In this document: one piece after another, positions 9,608 through 17,945 of the stretch | How the letters are laid out: each line of letters begins with the position of its first letter | Numbering within the stretch: position 1 is the first letter of the stretch | Source of the DNA: Microbulbifer sp. ALW1 | GTDB lineage: Bacteria > Pseudomonadota > Gammaproteobacteria > Pseudomonadales > Cellvibrionaceae | Reading direction: 5' to 3' | Assembly: GCF_009903625.1 (NCBI RefSeq) | Contig: NZ_CP047569.1 | Span: 3,140,501-3,204,500 of the forward strand | DNA: 64,000 bases | Position numbers and translations under genes: made by a program | The notes under the pieces: model-generated | What the model saw: only the letters and a program-made list of their open reading frames with translations | What the model was told of the DNA's origin: nothing | The model's database searches: none

Positions 9608-9767
9608 ACAACTAAACGCAAAGGGCTTTTTTAAAAGTACGTTGATGGACAGTTGATTCACAAAAGTGCCGAGACACTTTTGCCGCGTCCTTTACCACGT
9701 CCTTTGATCGACCCTTGTTTGCCCCTTTGCACCACTTAGCACCCCTAGCCCATGATGAGGAAGTCAC

Positions 9768-10667
9768 ATGCAAATCGATTGGAGCGGCGTATTCCCCGCA
9801 GCAACCACTCAGTTCAACGCCGATGAGAGCCTGAATATTCCGGCCACCCTCAAGCATCTCGATGTGATGCTTGAAGCAGGAATCAATGGCCTGGTGATGC
9901 TGGGTACCGTGGGAGAAAACTGCTCTCTCAGCCAGGATGAAAAAATTGAAGTACTGGCGGCCACTGTGAAACACGTAAATGGCCGGGTACCGGTACTCAC
10001 CGGGGTGTCTGAATACACCACCACCCAGGCCGGCAACTTTGCACGTGCGGCAAAAGAAGCCGGTGTCGATGGCCTGATGGTATTGCCGCCCATGTCCTAC
10101 AAAGCCGACGCGGATGAGATCGTCGCGCATATTCGGGGTGTTGCCGCTGCAACGGATCTGCCGGTGATGGTGTACAACAATCCCGCCTGCTACGGCGTGG
10201 ATGTGTCCGCAGCCGCAGTCGCCGAGCTGTCTCAGGTGAAAAACATCGTCGCCGTGAAAGAAGCCTCTGACGATCCCCGGCGCCTGACAGACATCGCCAA
10301 TCTCGTCAGCGATGATTTTGTTCTTTTCTGTGGTGTTGATGACCTTGCGCTGGAAAGTATTGCTCTGGGTGCCCACGGCTGGATCTCGGGCCTGGTCAAC
10401 GCCTTCCCGCAGGAAAACCGCCTGATGTGGGACCTGGCCACCAGCGGTAACTACGACGAGGCGCGTAAGGTGTATCGCTGGTACACCCCCCTACTCCACC
10501 TGGATACCAAGCCCAAACTGGTGCAATACATCAAACTCGCGGTGCAGGAATGCGGACTTGGCAGCGAGCAGTGCCGCAACCCGCGCCTGGCGCTTACCGG
10601 TGCCGAGCGGGAGTCTGTGCTGGAGATTATTCACACCGCGATAGCTACTCGCCCGGCCATCCAGTAA
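9768..10667 (+). CDS. lhpC: DapA-family Delta1-pyrroline-4-hydroxy-2-carboxylate deaminase
   Basis: A 299-residue TIM-barrel enzyme of the dihydrodipicolinate synthase / N-acetylneuraminate lyase family. Visible: GTVGENCSLS near residue 46 (the family Thr pair is shifted), catalytic Tyr136 in VMVYNNPA and Schiff-base Lys164 in IVAVKEASDDPRR. In hydroxyproline catabolism this family member converts Delta1-pyrroline-4-hydroxy-2-carboxylate to alpha-ketoglutarate semialdehyde with loss of ammonia. The start follows GAGGAAG. It is the first gene of lhpC - aldehyde dehydrogenase - epimerase, transcribed from a promoter with a candidate operator. A true DapA would be unusual in this context; the flanking dehydrogenase and epimerase decide the call. 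Confidence 0.87.
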   Translation: MQIDWSGVFPAATTQFNADESLNIPATLKHLDVMLEAGINGLVMLGTVGENCSLSQDEKIEVLAATVKHVNGRVPVLTGVSEYTTTQAGNFARAAKEAGVDGLMVLPPMSYKADADEIVAHIRGVAAATDLPVMVYNNPACYGVDVSAAAVAELSQVKNIVAVKEASDDPRRLTDIANLVSDDFVLFCGVDDLALESIALGAHGWISGLVNAFPQENRLMWDLATSGNYDEARKVYRWYTPLLHLDTKPKLVQYIKLAVQECGLGSEQCRNPRLALTGAERESVLEIIHTAIATRPAIQ

Positions 10668-10689
10668 CACCATGAGTGGAGAATTCGCC

Positions 10690-12267
10690 ATGTACACGGC
10701 CCCAGTACTGATCGCGGGCGAGTGGCGACAAGCGGCCGAATCCGGCCGCTTTCAGCCCACCAACCCTTCCACCAAAGAGACCATTGCGCGCCTCTACCCG
10801 GTCTCCAACTGGCACGACTGTGAGGCAGTGCTGGCCGCCGCTGCCGGTGCCGCGGCAACGCTAAGAGCCATACCCGCAGAAACCCGTGCCCGCTTTCTCG
10901 ACACCTTTGCCGATGCCATTGAAACCTCAGCAGACGAGCTCAGCCTGCTAGCCCATGAGGAAACCGGGTTGCCATTGAACCCGAGGCTGCGTGACGTCGA
11001 GCTGCCACGCACAACAGGCCAACTACGAGCCGCTGCTAACGCCGCTCGCGACGGCTCATGGGCCCAGGCCACCATTGATACCGCTTTGAATATTCGCAGC
11101 ATGCGCGGCCCCATAGGCCCAGTGGTCATTTTTGGTCCCAACAATTTTCCGCTGGCCTTCAACGGCCTCGCCGGTGGCGATTTCGCCGCCGCCATCGCCG
11201 CCGGTAATCCGGTGATCGCCAAGGCGCACACCTCCCACCCCGGCACTTGCCACAAATTGGCGAGCCTGGCACGCCAGGCACTGGAACAAGTGGGGTTACC
11301 CAGTGCAACCGTGCAGATGCTGTATGCCATCAGCCGCGAAGACGGCTATAAACTGATGGGCGACAAGCGCCTGGGGGCCGGTGCATTTACTGGCTCGCGC
11401 ACCGCAGGTATTGCCCTCAAACAGGTCGCGGACAGTGTAGGCACACCGTTTTACGCCGAACTATCCAGCATTAACCCGGTGGTGATGCTGCCCGGCGCCC
11501 TGCGCGAACGCGGCCCCGAACTTGCGGAAGAATTTGCCGGCAGCTGCCTGATGGGCAGCGGCCAGTTCTGCACCAACCCTGGGCTGGTCATCGTCCCCGC
11601 TGGTGATGACGGTGAGCGGTTTATCGCCCGATGTGGAGAGCTATTTGACGGCAGCCAACCCGGTACCCTGCTGAGTGCCGGTACGCAAATGGGTCTGCAG
11701 AAGGCCATCACCGAGTTGCGCGAGGCGGGCGCGGCCCTGGTCACTAGCACTACCGGCGCCGACGACACCCGTACCTGCGTCCCCAACACCCTGCTGTGCG
11801 TGTCCGGTACCGGATTCCTGCAGGCCCCGGAGGCCTTCCAGACGGAAGCTTTTGGCAATGCGGCACTGGTCGTGGTGAGCGAAAATACCGAACAAACGGC
11901 AGCCATTCTTCAGCAGCTGGAAGGCAATCTCACCGGATGTATTTACTCATCCACTACCGATGTAGATGAAGAAGCTTACAATGCACTGGCACCCATACTG
12001 CGCGAGAAAGTGGGCCGACTGCTGAACGACAAGATGCCCACTGGCGTCGCGGTTTCCCCGGCAATGAATCACGGCGGCCCCTTCCCGGCGTCCGGTCACC
12101 CGGGATTTACTGCAGTAGGGATACCGGCATCGCTGACCCGCTTTGGCAAGCTCGACTGTTACGACAATGTGCGTTCCCATCGGCTGCCGCCACTGTTGCA
12201 GGATCACAACCCATTGAACGCCTGGCGATCGGTGGATGGCAACTGGACTCAAGGGCCAGTGCAGTAA
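10690..12267 (+). CDS. Alpha-ketoglutarate semialdehyde (2,5-dioxovalerate) dehydrogenase
   Basis: A 525-residue NAD(P)-dependent aldehyde dehydrogenase. Landmarks: IAGEWRQAAESGRFQPTNPS start, Asn in FGPNNFPLAFN, catalytic Glu in YAELSSINPVV, and catalytic Cys in GSGQFCTNPG. The GSGQFCTNPG and AELSSINP forms are characteristic of the alpha-ketoglutarate semialdehyde dehydrogenase group used in sugar-acid and hydroxyproline breakdown. It oxidises the product of lhpC to alpha-ketoglutarate, which enters the TCA cycle. I choose ATG 10690 because TGGAG lies 7 bases upstream; an in-frame ATG at 10672 sits 2 bases after the lhpC stop and is less well placed. Co-transcribed with lhpC. Confidence 0.88.
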   Translation: MYTAPVLIAGEWRQAAESGRFQPTNPSTKETIARLYPVSNWHDCEAVLAAAAGAAATLRAIPAETRARFLDTFADAIETSADELSLLAHEETGLPLNPRLRDVELPRTTGQLRAAANAARDGSWAQATIDTALNIRSMRGPIGPVVIFGPNNFPLAFNGLAGGDFAAAIAAGNPVIAKAHTSHPGTCHKLASLARQALEQVGLPSATVQMLYAISREDGYKLMGDKRLGAGAFTGSRTAGIALKQVADSVGTPFYAELSSINPVVMLPGALRERGPELAEEFAGSCLMGSGQFCTNPGLVIVPAGDDGERFIARCGELFDGSQPGTLLSAGTQMGLQKAITELREAGAALVTSTTGADDTRTCVPNTLLCVSGTGFLQAPEAFQTEAFGNAALVVVSENTEQTAAILQQLEGNLTGCIYSSTTDVDEEAYNALAPILREKVGRLLNDKMPTGVAVSPAMNHGGPFPASGHPGFTAVGIPASLTRFGKLDCYDNVRSHRLPPLLQDHNPLNAWRSVDGNWTQGPVQ

Positions 12268-12286
12268 CAAAACCTCTACCGTCAGC

Positions 12287-12310
12287 ACGCGGACAATTAT
12301 TGACCGCAAA
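12287..12310 (+). promoter_or_regulatory. Candidate operator between the aldehyde dehydrogenase and epimerase genes
   Basis: GCGGACAAT-T-ATTGACCGC (12287-12305) is an inverted repeat with 8 of 9 matching pairs. Its right part TTATTGACCGCAAA (12297-12310) matches TTATTGTCCGCAAA at 15644-15657 in 13 of 14 positions. No good -35 is visible, so it may be an operator inside the operon or a weak internal promoter. Confidence 0.4.
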
Positions 12311-12336
12311 CGATAAGAACAATCTGGAGAGTAATT

Positions 12337-13305
12337 TTGGACGGCAATCAGAACCACACGATATCCGTGGTGGATTCCCACACCGGTGGCGAACCCACCA
12401 GAGTAGTCGTCGGCGGCGGCCCCGATCTTGGTCGCGGCAGCATGGCAGAGCGACTGGCCGTGTTTCAGGAAAAATTCGATTACCTGCGCACCGCGCTTAT
12501 CCGCGAACCTCGGGGCTCCGACGTTGTCGTCGGGGCCCTGCTTTGTCCGCCACAAAACCCGGACAATGCCGCCGGTGTGATCTTTTTCAATAACGTCGGC
12601 TATCTGGGCATGTGCGGCCACGGCACCATTGGTCTTGCGGCCACACTGGCGCGAACCGGGGCCATTACTCCCGGAACCCACCGGCTCGAAACGCCGGTCG
12701 GCGAGGTCAGCTTTGTACTGCACAACAACCACCGTGTAAGTGTGGAAAATGTGCCCAGCTATCGCTATCGCAAAGGTGTGCCGGTATATGTGGAAGGCGT
12801 GGGTGGATTTAGCGGGGATATTGCCTGGGGCGGCAACTGGTTTTTCCTGATTTCAAACCATGGGCAGCATGTCAGTGTGGACAATACCGACCAGCTCACC
12901 GAGTTTTGCTGGCGCGTGCGCCAAGCACTCCGCGAGCAGGGCATTTGCGGTGCGAACGGGGAAGAGATCGACCATATCGAGCTGTTTGCTCCACCGTCCG
13001 ATCCGGCCGTCGCAGACAGTCGAAATTTCGTGCTCTGCCCGGGCAAAGCCTACGACCGTTCGCCCTGCGGCACCGGCACCAGTGCCAAACTCGCCTGCCT
13101 GTATAGCGATGGAACCATTACCCCCGGTCAGACATGGCGCCAGGAAAGCATCATCGGCAGCGTTTTCGAGGGTTCGGTCCAACCGGTATCCGGCGCGGGG
13201 GCGGCACGCGGCGAAGTCATTCCCACGATTACCGGAAGCGCCTATATCAGTGCTGAGTCCACGATTATTTTCGATCCGGAAGATCCATTTGCGCACGGAT
13301 TCTGA
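12337..13305 (+). CDS. 4-hydroxyproline 2-epimerase (proline racemase family, Cys/Cys type)
   Basis: A 322-residue cofactor-independent epimerase. Both catalytic thiols are present: Cys93 in [11 protein letters not shown] and Cys244 in [12 protein letters not shown]. That pair marks racemases and epimerases, while dehydratases replace the second Cys by Thr. The [11 protein letters not shown] start is typical of hydroxyproline 2-epimerases. It converts trans-4-hydroxy-L-proline to cis-4-hydroxy-D-proline, the substrate of the dehydrogenase at 6810-8075. The start is TTG 12337: GGAG at 12326-12329 is 7 bases upstream and no in-frame ATG precedes the conserved N-terminus. The inefficient TTG codon may limit its level. 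A proline racemase activity cannot be excluded from sequence alone. Ends in a bidirectional terminator shared with the regulator gene. Confidence 0.88.
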   Translation: MDGNQNHTISVVDSHTGGEPTRVVVGGGPDLGRGSMAERLAVFQEKFDYLRTALIREPRGSDVVVGALLCPPQNPDNAAGVIFFNNVGYLGMCGHGTIGLAATLARTGAITPGTHRLETPVGEVSFVLHNNHRVSVENVPSYRYRKGVPVYVEGVGGFSGDIAWGGNWFFLISNHGQHVSVDNTDQLTEFCWRVRQALREQGICGANGEEIDHIELFAPPSDPAVADSRNFVLCPGKAYDRSPCGTGTSAKLACLYSDGTITPGQTWRQESIIGSVFEGSVQPVSGAGAARGEVIPTITGSAYISAESTIIFDPEDPFAHGF

Positions 13306-13307
13306 AC

Positions 13308-13339
13308 AAAAAAGGCTTGCCCGGTGGCAAGCCTTTTTT
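13308..13339. terminator. Bidirectional terminator between epimerase and regulator genes
   Basis: AAAAAAGGCTTGCC (13308-13321) pairs fully with GGCAAGCCTTTTTT (13326-13339) around a CGGT loop. A and T tracts on both sides let it stop both convergent transcripts. Confidence 0.92.
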
Positions 13340-13361
13340 GACTCGAATACGCTGTTCAGAG

Positions 13362-14234
13362 TTACGTAAACTTTTTCTCATTCAGGTATTCAATCATGCG
13401 GGAAACCGCTTCCCGCTGATCCCGGATATGGTGGGTAAGTGCTTTACGTGCGCCTTTCCAGTCCTTCGCCAGCAAACACTCGACAATTTCGCAGTGCTCG
13501 CGCGCCATTTCGCGCTTTACCTTTTCATCAATCACGGCGTAATTGAACAGCGCGTTGTAGAAAGGACTATAGCGCTTAAAAAACTCTGAGATATAGCGAT
13601 TACCACAGCGCTCGATCCAGTAATCGTGCAGGTCGAAGTCCAGCTCCGATGTGGAACTTCCCCGCGCCGGCTTGTTCGCCTTGAGCAGGTTTTCCAGCTC
13701 GTTATCGGTAAAATGCCCGCGGGCCAGGTCGAGCGCCTTCAGCTCCAGCATTTCGCGGATATCCAGATAATCGTGCATATCCTGTTCGCTGAACGGATGC
13801 ACCCGCCAGCCACAGCGGGGTACATGCTCAATCAACCCCGCGCCCGCCAGGCGAGAAAATATCTGCCGCACCACAGTGCGGCCCGCGCCGTATTGCTCAG
13901 CGGTAGCATGCTCGCGCAGGTACTCGGTATCTTGCTTTAAACTGCGCGCGATCACATCCTGGCGGATAATGTCATACAGTTTTTTCTCGGTGGCGTCTTC
14001 TTTCGGGGGCTCAAGCTTTACCCCCTTCAGCACCTCTGGCTTCGCCTCCAGGCGACCGTTGTCCTTCCGGTGAATTACGCCTTCGTCCACCAGCTCATCC
14101 ACCGCGTGGCGCACCGGAGTCAAACTCACCTTATAGTGCTCAGACATGGCACCCAGGGTCAGCTTGTAAGGTAAGCGTCCCTCGGCTTGAAGGACGGCTT
14201 TTACATCGGATTTGATAAATTCAGTAATGGTCAT
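13362..14234 (-). CDS. GntR/FadR-type regulator with two winged-helix domains and an FCD domain
   Basis: A 290-residue transcription regulator, longer than usual FadR-subfamily proteins (~230-250). Two GntR-like winged-helix segments follow one another: residues ~17-66 (LTLGAMSEHYKVSLTPVRHAV...EGVIHRKDNGRLEA) and ~85-147 (YLREHATAEQYGAGRTVVRQIFSRL...GLIEHVPRCGWRV). A C-terminal all-helical FCD-type ligand domain follows (MHDYLDIREMLELKALDLA, FDLHDYWIERCGN). FCD domains bind small carboxylates, so a hydroxyproline-pathway intermediate is a reasonable effector. It is convergent with the epimerase operon and likely controls the island through the ATTGTACAC-type sites. The duplicated DNA-binding head is the odd feature; see findings. 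Confidence 0.85.
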   Translation of the reverse strand: MTITEFIKSDVKAVLQAEGRLPYKLTLGAMSEHYKVSLTPVRHAVDELVDEGVIHRKDNGRLEAKPEVLKGVKLEPPKEDATEKKLYDIIRQDVIARSLKQDTEYLREHATAEQYGAGRTVVRQIFSRLAGAGLIEHVPRCGWRVHPFSEQDMHDYLDIREMLELKALDLARGHFTDNELENLLKANKPARGSSTSELDFDLHDYWIERCGNRYISEFFKRYSPFYNALFNYAVIDEKVKREMAREHCEIVECLLAKDWKGARKALTHHIRDQREAVSRMIEYLNEKKFT

Positions 14235-14335
14235 TTAGCCAGCGCTTGCTATTATTTTCGGTCCGCACCGCGGCCGTTGGCCCCTGCGGCGCAAAATTCA
14301 GGTAAAAATTTTACACAAGACAGGCAGTATCGCCC

Positions 14336-15184
14336 ATGTTGGAAAAGTTGAGCAAGCTCCTCGATGTCGAGCAACTGGACACCAATTTGTTCCGTAGCCG
14401 GGAGCATGTCGAGAACTACCGCAAAGTGCTCTTTGGAGGCCAGGTACTCGGGCAGGCCCTGATGGCCGCCGCCCGCACCGTTGAGGATCGCCTCCCCCAC
14501 TCTCTGCACGCCTACTTCCTGCGCCCAGGGAGCAGTGAAAAACCCGTCATTTACGATGTCGACCCGATTCGAGACGGTGGCAGCTTCACCACCCGTCGGG
14601 TGGTCGCCCGCCAGAACGGCAAAGCCATCTTCAATATGTCCGCCTCCTTCCAGATCGAGGAGCCGGGTTTCGACCATCAAGCGGAGATGCCCACTGAGAG
14701 CTTGATTCAGCCCGAAGAACTGAAAAACACCCAGCAGCTCGCCGAAGAGGCCGGCATGAAAGGCGCCGCCCAGAACCAGCGCCGCTATATGGTGGATTTT
14801 CGTCCGCTGGACCCCATGAGCTACTTCGACAACGCCGTACGCGAACCCCGCTGCATGTTTTGGTTCAGGGTCGACGGGCAGCTGTCCGACAGCCCCATCG
14901 AACACCGAAGCGCTCTCTGCTACGCATCCGACATGGCGTTGCTGGGTACCGCCCTGCAGCCACACCCCATCAGCCTGTTCGACCCACACCTGATGCCTGC
15001 CAGCCTGGATCACGCCATGTGGTTCCACCGGCCCTTCCGGGCGGATGAGTGGCTGCTCTACGTCACCGACAGCCCCTCTGCCAGTGGCGCCCGCGGCTAC
15101 TGCCGGGGGCAGATCTTCTCAAGGGATGGACGACTGGTTGCCTCCACCACCCAGGAAGGTCTGATCCGCCAGATCAATAAGTAA
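14336..15184 (+). CDS. tesB: Acyl-CoA thioesterase II (TesB)
   Basis: A 282-residue double hot-dog thioesterase that hydrolyses acyl-CoA to free fatty acid and CoA. Typical TesB segments: ENYRKVLFGGQVLGQALMAA near residue 25, LHAYFLRPGSSEKPVIYDV, RDGGSFTTRRVVARQNGK, and in the C-terminal half the catalytic-region SLDHAMWFHRPFRADEWLLY and GYCRGQIFSRDGRLVASTTQEGLIR. Length fits E. coli TesB (286). It is divergent from the GntR-type gene, separated by 101 bases, and stands alone; no link to hydroxyproline catabolism is evident. Confidence 0.95.
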   Translation: MLEKLSKLLDVEQLDTNLFRSREHVENYRKVLFGGQVLGQALMAAARTVEDRLPHSLHAYFLRPGSSEKPVIYDVDPIRDGGSFTTRRVVARQNGKAIFNMSASFQIEEPGFDHQAEMPTESLIQPEELKNTQQLAEEAGMKGAAQNQRRYMVDFRPLDPMSYFDNAVREPRCMFWFRVDGQLSDSPIEHRSALCYASDMALLGTALQPHPISLFDPHLMPASLDHAMWFHRPFRADEWLLYVTDSPSASGARGYCRGQIFSRDGRLVASTTQEGLIRQINK

Positions 15185-15239
15185 AACGGCCTTGGGCGCC
15201 TTTCGGTGCCCGGCAGTTAAAATTAAATGAAATCAGTGG

Positions 15240-15267
15240 TTTACAGAGGCGGAACGGCTGTTATAAT
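15240..15267 (+). promoter_or_regulatory. tRNA-Pro promoter
   Basis: TTTACA (15240-15245), a 16-base spacer and a perfect TATAAT (15262-15267), then a GC-rich GCCGCCCGC discriminator as in stringently controlled tRNA promoters. It lies 60 bases before the tRNA. Confidence 0.75.
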
Positions 15268-15327
15268 GCCGCCCGCTTCCCAAGGAAGCCCAAGCAGATT
15301 CCGCAACGGAATCAACGCTGTAAAAGT

Positions 15328-15404
<77 letters not shown>

Positions 15405-15621
15405 TTTCTTGATACATCCCCACCTCAGAAAATTTCACACCCGCGACGCTTCTAGTTTTGTGCGCTGGCACCGTCTAGACCGATCATATTTTGCCCTCAA
15501 CTAAGTACATTTGGGGGTACTTCTGAGGGTACCGATAAAACCCCGCGCCCCGCTCCCCAAAACCGCCCCCCTGTCACCTGCCCTGCCACCTCCCCCTCAA
15601 CTCACATCCAACTTTCTTTCA

Positions 15622-15657
15622 TTGCACCCAAAAACATATATTGTTATTGTCCGCAAA
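15622..15657 (+). promoter_or_regulatory. Promoter with operator-like motif before the 3-hydroxyproline dehydratase
   Basis: TTGCAC (15622-15627), a 17-base spacer and TATTGT (15645-15650). The -10 is embedded in TTATTGTCCGCAAA (15644-15657), nearly identical to 12297-12310 and related to 9593-9607. The remainder of 15405-15621 shows no gene or repeat. Confidence 0.55.
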
Positions 15658-15684
15658 GTAACAAATGTATGACAGGGGAGTAAG

Positions 15685-16809
15685 ATGAATTCAACAGTCG
15701 AGGTTCGTCCGTGGGAAATTCTGAATTCTGAAATCCCAGCAAAACTGATCGCCAACTGGCGAAGTGTCGATACCATCGACATGCACACCGGGGGCGAACC
15801 GCTTCGGGTTATTTTACGAGGCTTCCCCACGCTCGAAGGCGATAGCGTGCTGGCCAAACGGCGCTTTGCGCAGCAACATCACGACGAATTGCGATGCGCA
15901 TTGATGTGGGAGCCGCGCGGCCATCGGGATATGTATGGGGCCATCGTTGTTCCCCCGAATGACCCGGGTGCGGATTTTGGAGCCCTGTTCATTCATAACG
16001 AAGGTTTCAGCACCATGTGCGGCCACGCGGTAATTGCCCTGGCAAAACTTGCGGTTGAATTGGGCTGGGTTAAACCGGGTATTCCCGGTTCTGAAGCGCC
16101 GGTAACGATTGATGCACCTTGCGGGCGAATTCATGCATTCGCGCAAACCGACGTTGGCGGCCGCGTTATTTCGACCCGCTTTCACTGTGTGCCCTCCTTT
16201 GTTTTCGCTCGCAATCAAAGTATCGACGTTCCGGACTTCGGAACCATTCGGTACGACATTGCTTACGGCGGAGCTTTTTACGCGTATGTCGATGCAGCGC
16301 AACTACCTTTCTCACTCGACGCGGAACACGCTGAGCAATTGATTCGTGCGGGTCGTGCAATCAAGCAATGCATCCAGGCCAGCGGGCAAGACATCCGGCA
16401 CCCCACGGAACCCGATCTGGGATTTTTGTACGGCACCATATTTTTGGATATGGCGCCTTTCCAGGCGCGGCCTTTGGACACCAATCAAATGCCCAATTCG
16501 ATTCACAGTCGCAATGTCTGTGTCTTCGCCGATGGCGAACTGGATCGGTCACCAACGGGTTCCGGGGTATCCGGGCGTATGGCACTGCACCTGGAGCAAG
16601 GACTGATTGGCCCTCAGCAGACACTGATTGCCGAGAGTATTACCGGCAGCTGCTTCACGGGAGGCGCCGTCCAATCCCTGCAATACGCGGGAATTCCTGC
16701 GGTAATACCAGAGATTTCCGGCACTGCTCACATTACCGGCCAGCACCGGTTTTACATCGACCCAACAGATCCGCTGCAGCAGGGTTTTCTGCTGGGGCAC
16801 TCACAATAA
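15685..16809 (+). CDS. Trans-3-hydroxy-L-proline dehydratase (proline racemase family, Cys/Thr type)
   Basis: A 374-residue enzyme homologous to the epimerase at 12337 but longer, with a ~25-residue N-terminal extension before the shared core (DTIDMHTGGEPLRV). Catalytic Cys112 lies in FSTMCGHAVIAL, while the second position is Thr291 in DRSPTGSGVSGR. Cys/Thr is the known signature of trans-3-hydroxy-L-proline dehydratases, which eliminate water to give Delta1-pyrroline-2-carboxylate. The reductase next door uses that product, which strongly supports the call. The start at ATG 15685 follows AGGGGAG. Its promoter carries the island's shared motif. Together the pair converts trans-3-hydroxyproline to proline. 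Confidence 0.92.
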   Translation: MNSTVEVRPWEILNSEIPAKLIANWRSVDTIDMHTGGEPLRVILRGFPTLEGDSVLAKRRFAQQHHDELRCALMWEPRGHRDMYGAIVVPPNDPGADFGALFIHNEGFSTMCGHAVIALAKLAVELGWVKPGIPGSEAPVTIDAPCGRIHAFAQTDVGGRVISTRFHCVPSFVFARNQSIDVPDFGTIRYDIAYGGAFYAYVDAAQLPFSLDAEHAEQLIRAGRAIKQCIQASGQDIRHPTEPDLGFLYGTIFLDMAPFQARPLDTNQMPNSIHSRNVCVFADGELDRSPTGSGVSGRMALHLEQGLIGPQQTLIAESITGSCFTGGAVQSLQYAGIPAVIPEISGTAHITGQHRFYIDPTDPLQQGFLLGHSQ

Positions 16810-16840
16810 ACTTCCGATTGAACGACACCGAAGACTTCCA

Positions 16841-17815
16841 ATGCACTTTATTTCTGCCGAAACCATTCGCGAAACCATTCACTACCCGCACTTGATCAAG
16901 GCATTGCGCCAAGCCTTTCGCAGCCAGGACATCGAAGTGCCGCAGCGACACCACCATCACTATCAGTACTCCCGTGAACATCAAAATGAAAACACGCTGC
17001 TGCTGATGCCCGCTTGGCAGGCTGACGGCTTCTTGGGAGTTAAGACGGTGGTCGTCGCCCCGGATAATCGTCAACAACCGTCTATTCAGGGACAGTATGC
17101 GCTGTTCGATGCGCGCACAGGCACACCACGGGCGATTATGGATGCCGCCAGTATTACGGCCATGCGCACCGCGGCCGCGTCAGCACTTGCCGCCGACTTC
17201 CTGGCCCCGGCTGACGCCAGTGTTCTGTTGATGGTGGGGACAGGCACCCTGGCTCCAGAGCTTATCCGCGCACATGCGAGTGTCCGGCCGATCAAAAACG
17301 TGTTGGTTTGGGGGCGTTCGCCGGAAAAGGCGCAGCGTATTGTCGACGCCCTTGCCGGCGCACCCTTCTCCATATCCGTATGCGGTGACCTGCAGGAGGG
17401 TATGGCACAAGCCGATATCGTGAGCTGCGCCACCCTGAGTAAAACGCCACTCATCTATGGGAAATGGCTCCGGCCCACCCAGCACATCGATCTGGTGGGA
17501 GCTTATCGACCCGACATGAGAGAAGCGGATGACCTGCTGATCAAGCGAGTCGCCCTGTATGTGGACGTGATGCCCCACGCAATTACGGAGACCGGCGACC
17601 TCAGCCTGCCGATTGAAAGTGGCGTGATCAGCGCCAGCGCGATACTGGGCGACCTGCCGTCTCTGAGCCGACTGGATGCCCCGGTCGACCGTACCGGGGT
17701 GACCTGCTTCAAATCCGTCGGCCACGCGCTGGAGGATCTGGTTGCGGCGAGCCTTGTATTCAACAAGCTCAACGGGCTGGAACCCGCTGAAGCCCAGGGG
17801 ATGAGCAAGCAATAG
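16841..17815 (+). CDS. Delta1-pyrroline-2-carboxylate reductase (ornithine cyclodeaminase / mu-crystallin family)
   Basis: A 324-residue NAD(P)H-dependent reductase. Family features: a LLLMPAW segment, GVKTVVVAPDNRQQPSIQG, the ALFDARTGTPRAIMDAASITAMRTAAASALA block (dimer and substrate site with MRTAA), a Rossmann loop in LMVGTGTLAPELIRAH (glycine-poor variant of GxGxxG), and DLVGAYRPDMREAD. Family members act as ornithine cyclodeaminases, ketimine reductases or Delta1-pyrroline-2-carboxylate reductases. The position 31 bases after the 3-hydroxyproline dehydratase makes the last role very likely, giving L-proline. A cyclodeaminase role is the main alternative. Confidence 0.87.
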   Translation: MHFISAETIRETIHYPHLIKALRQAFRSQDIEVPQRHHHHYQYSREHQNENTLLLMPAWQADGFLGVKTVVVAPDNRQQPSIQGQYALFDARTGTPRAIMDAASITAMRTAAASALAADFLAPADASVLLMVGTGTLAPELIRAHASVRPIKNVLVWGRSPEKAQRIVDALAGAPFSISVCGDLQEGMAQADIVSCATLSKTPLIYGKWLRPTQHIDLVGAYRPDMREADDLLIKRVALYVDVMPHAITETGDLSLPIESGVISASAILGDLPSLSRLDAPVDRTGVTCFKSVGHALEDLVAASLVFNKLNGLEPAEAQGMSKQ

Positions 17816-17945
17816 CCTGCGTAGGTCACAATACCGAAGCCGGGGCTCGTACCCTGGCAGATTGAGCGTTACTCTCTGGCACTGTTACTAGAATGTGTTG
17901 TCAAACCAACACTCACAGACCACCAAACAGAGCCAGAAAGTATTC

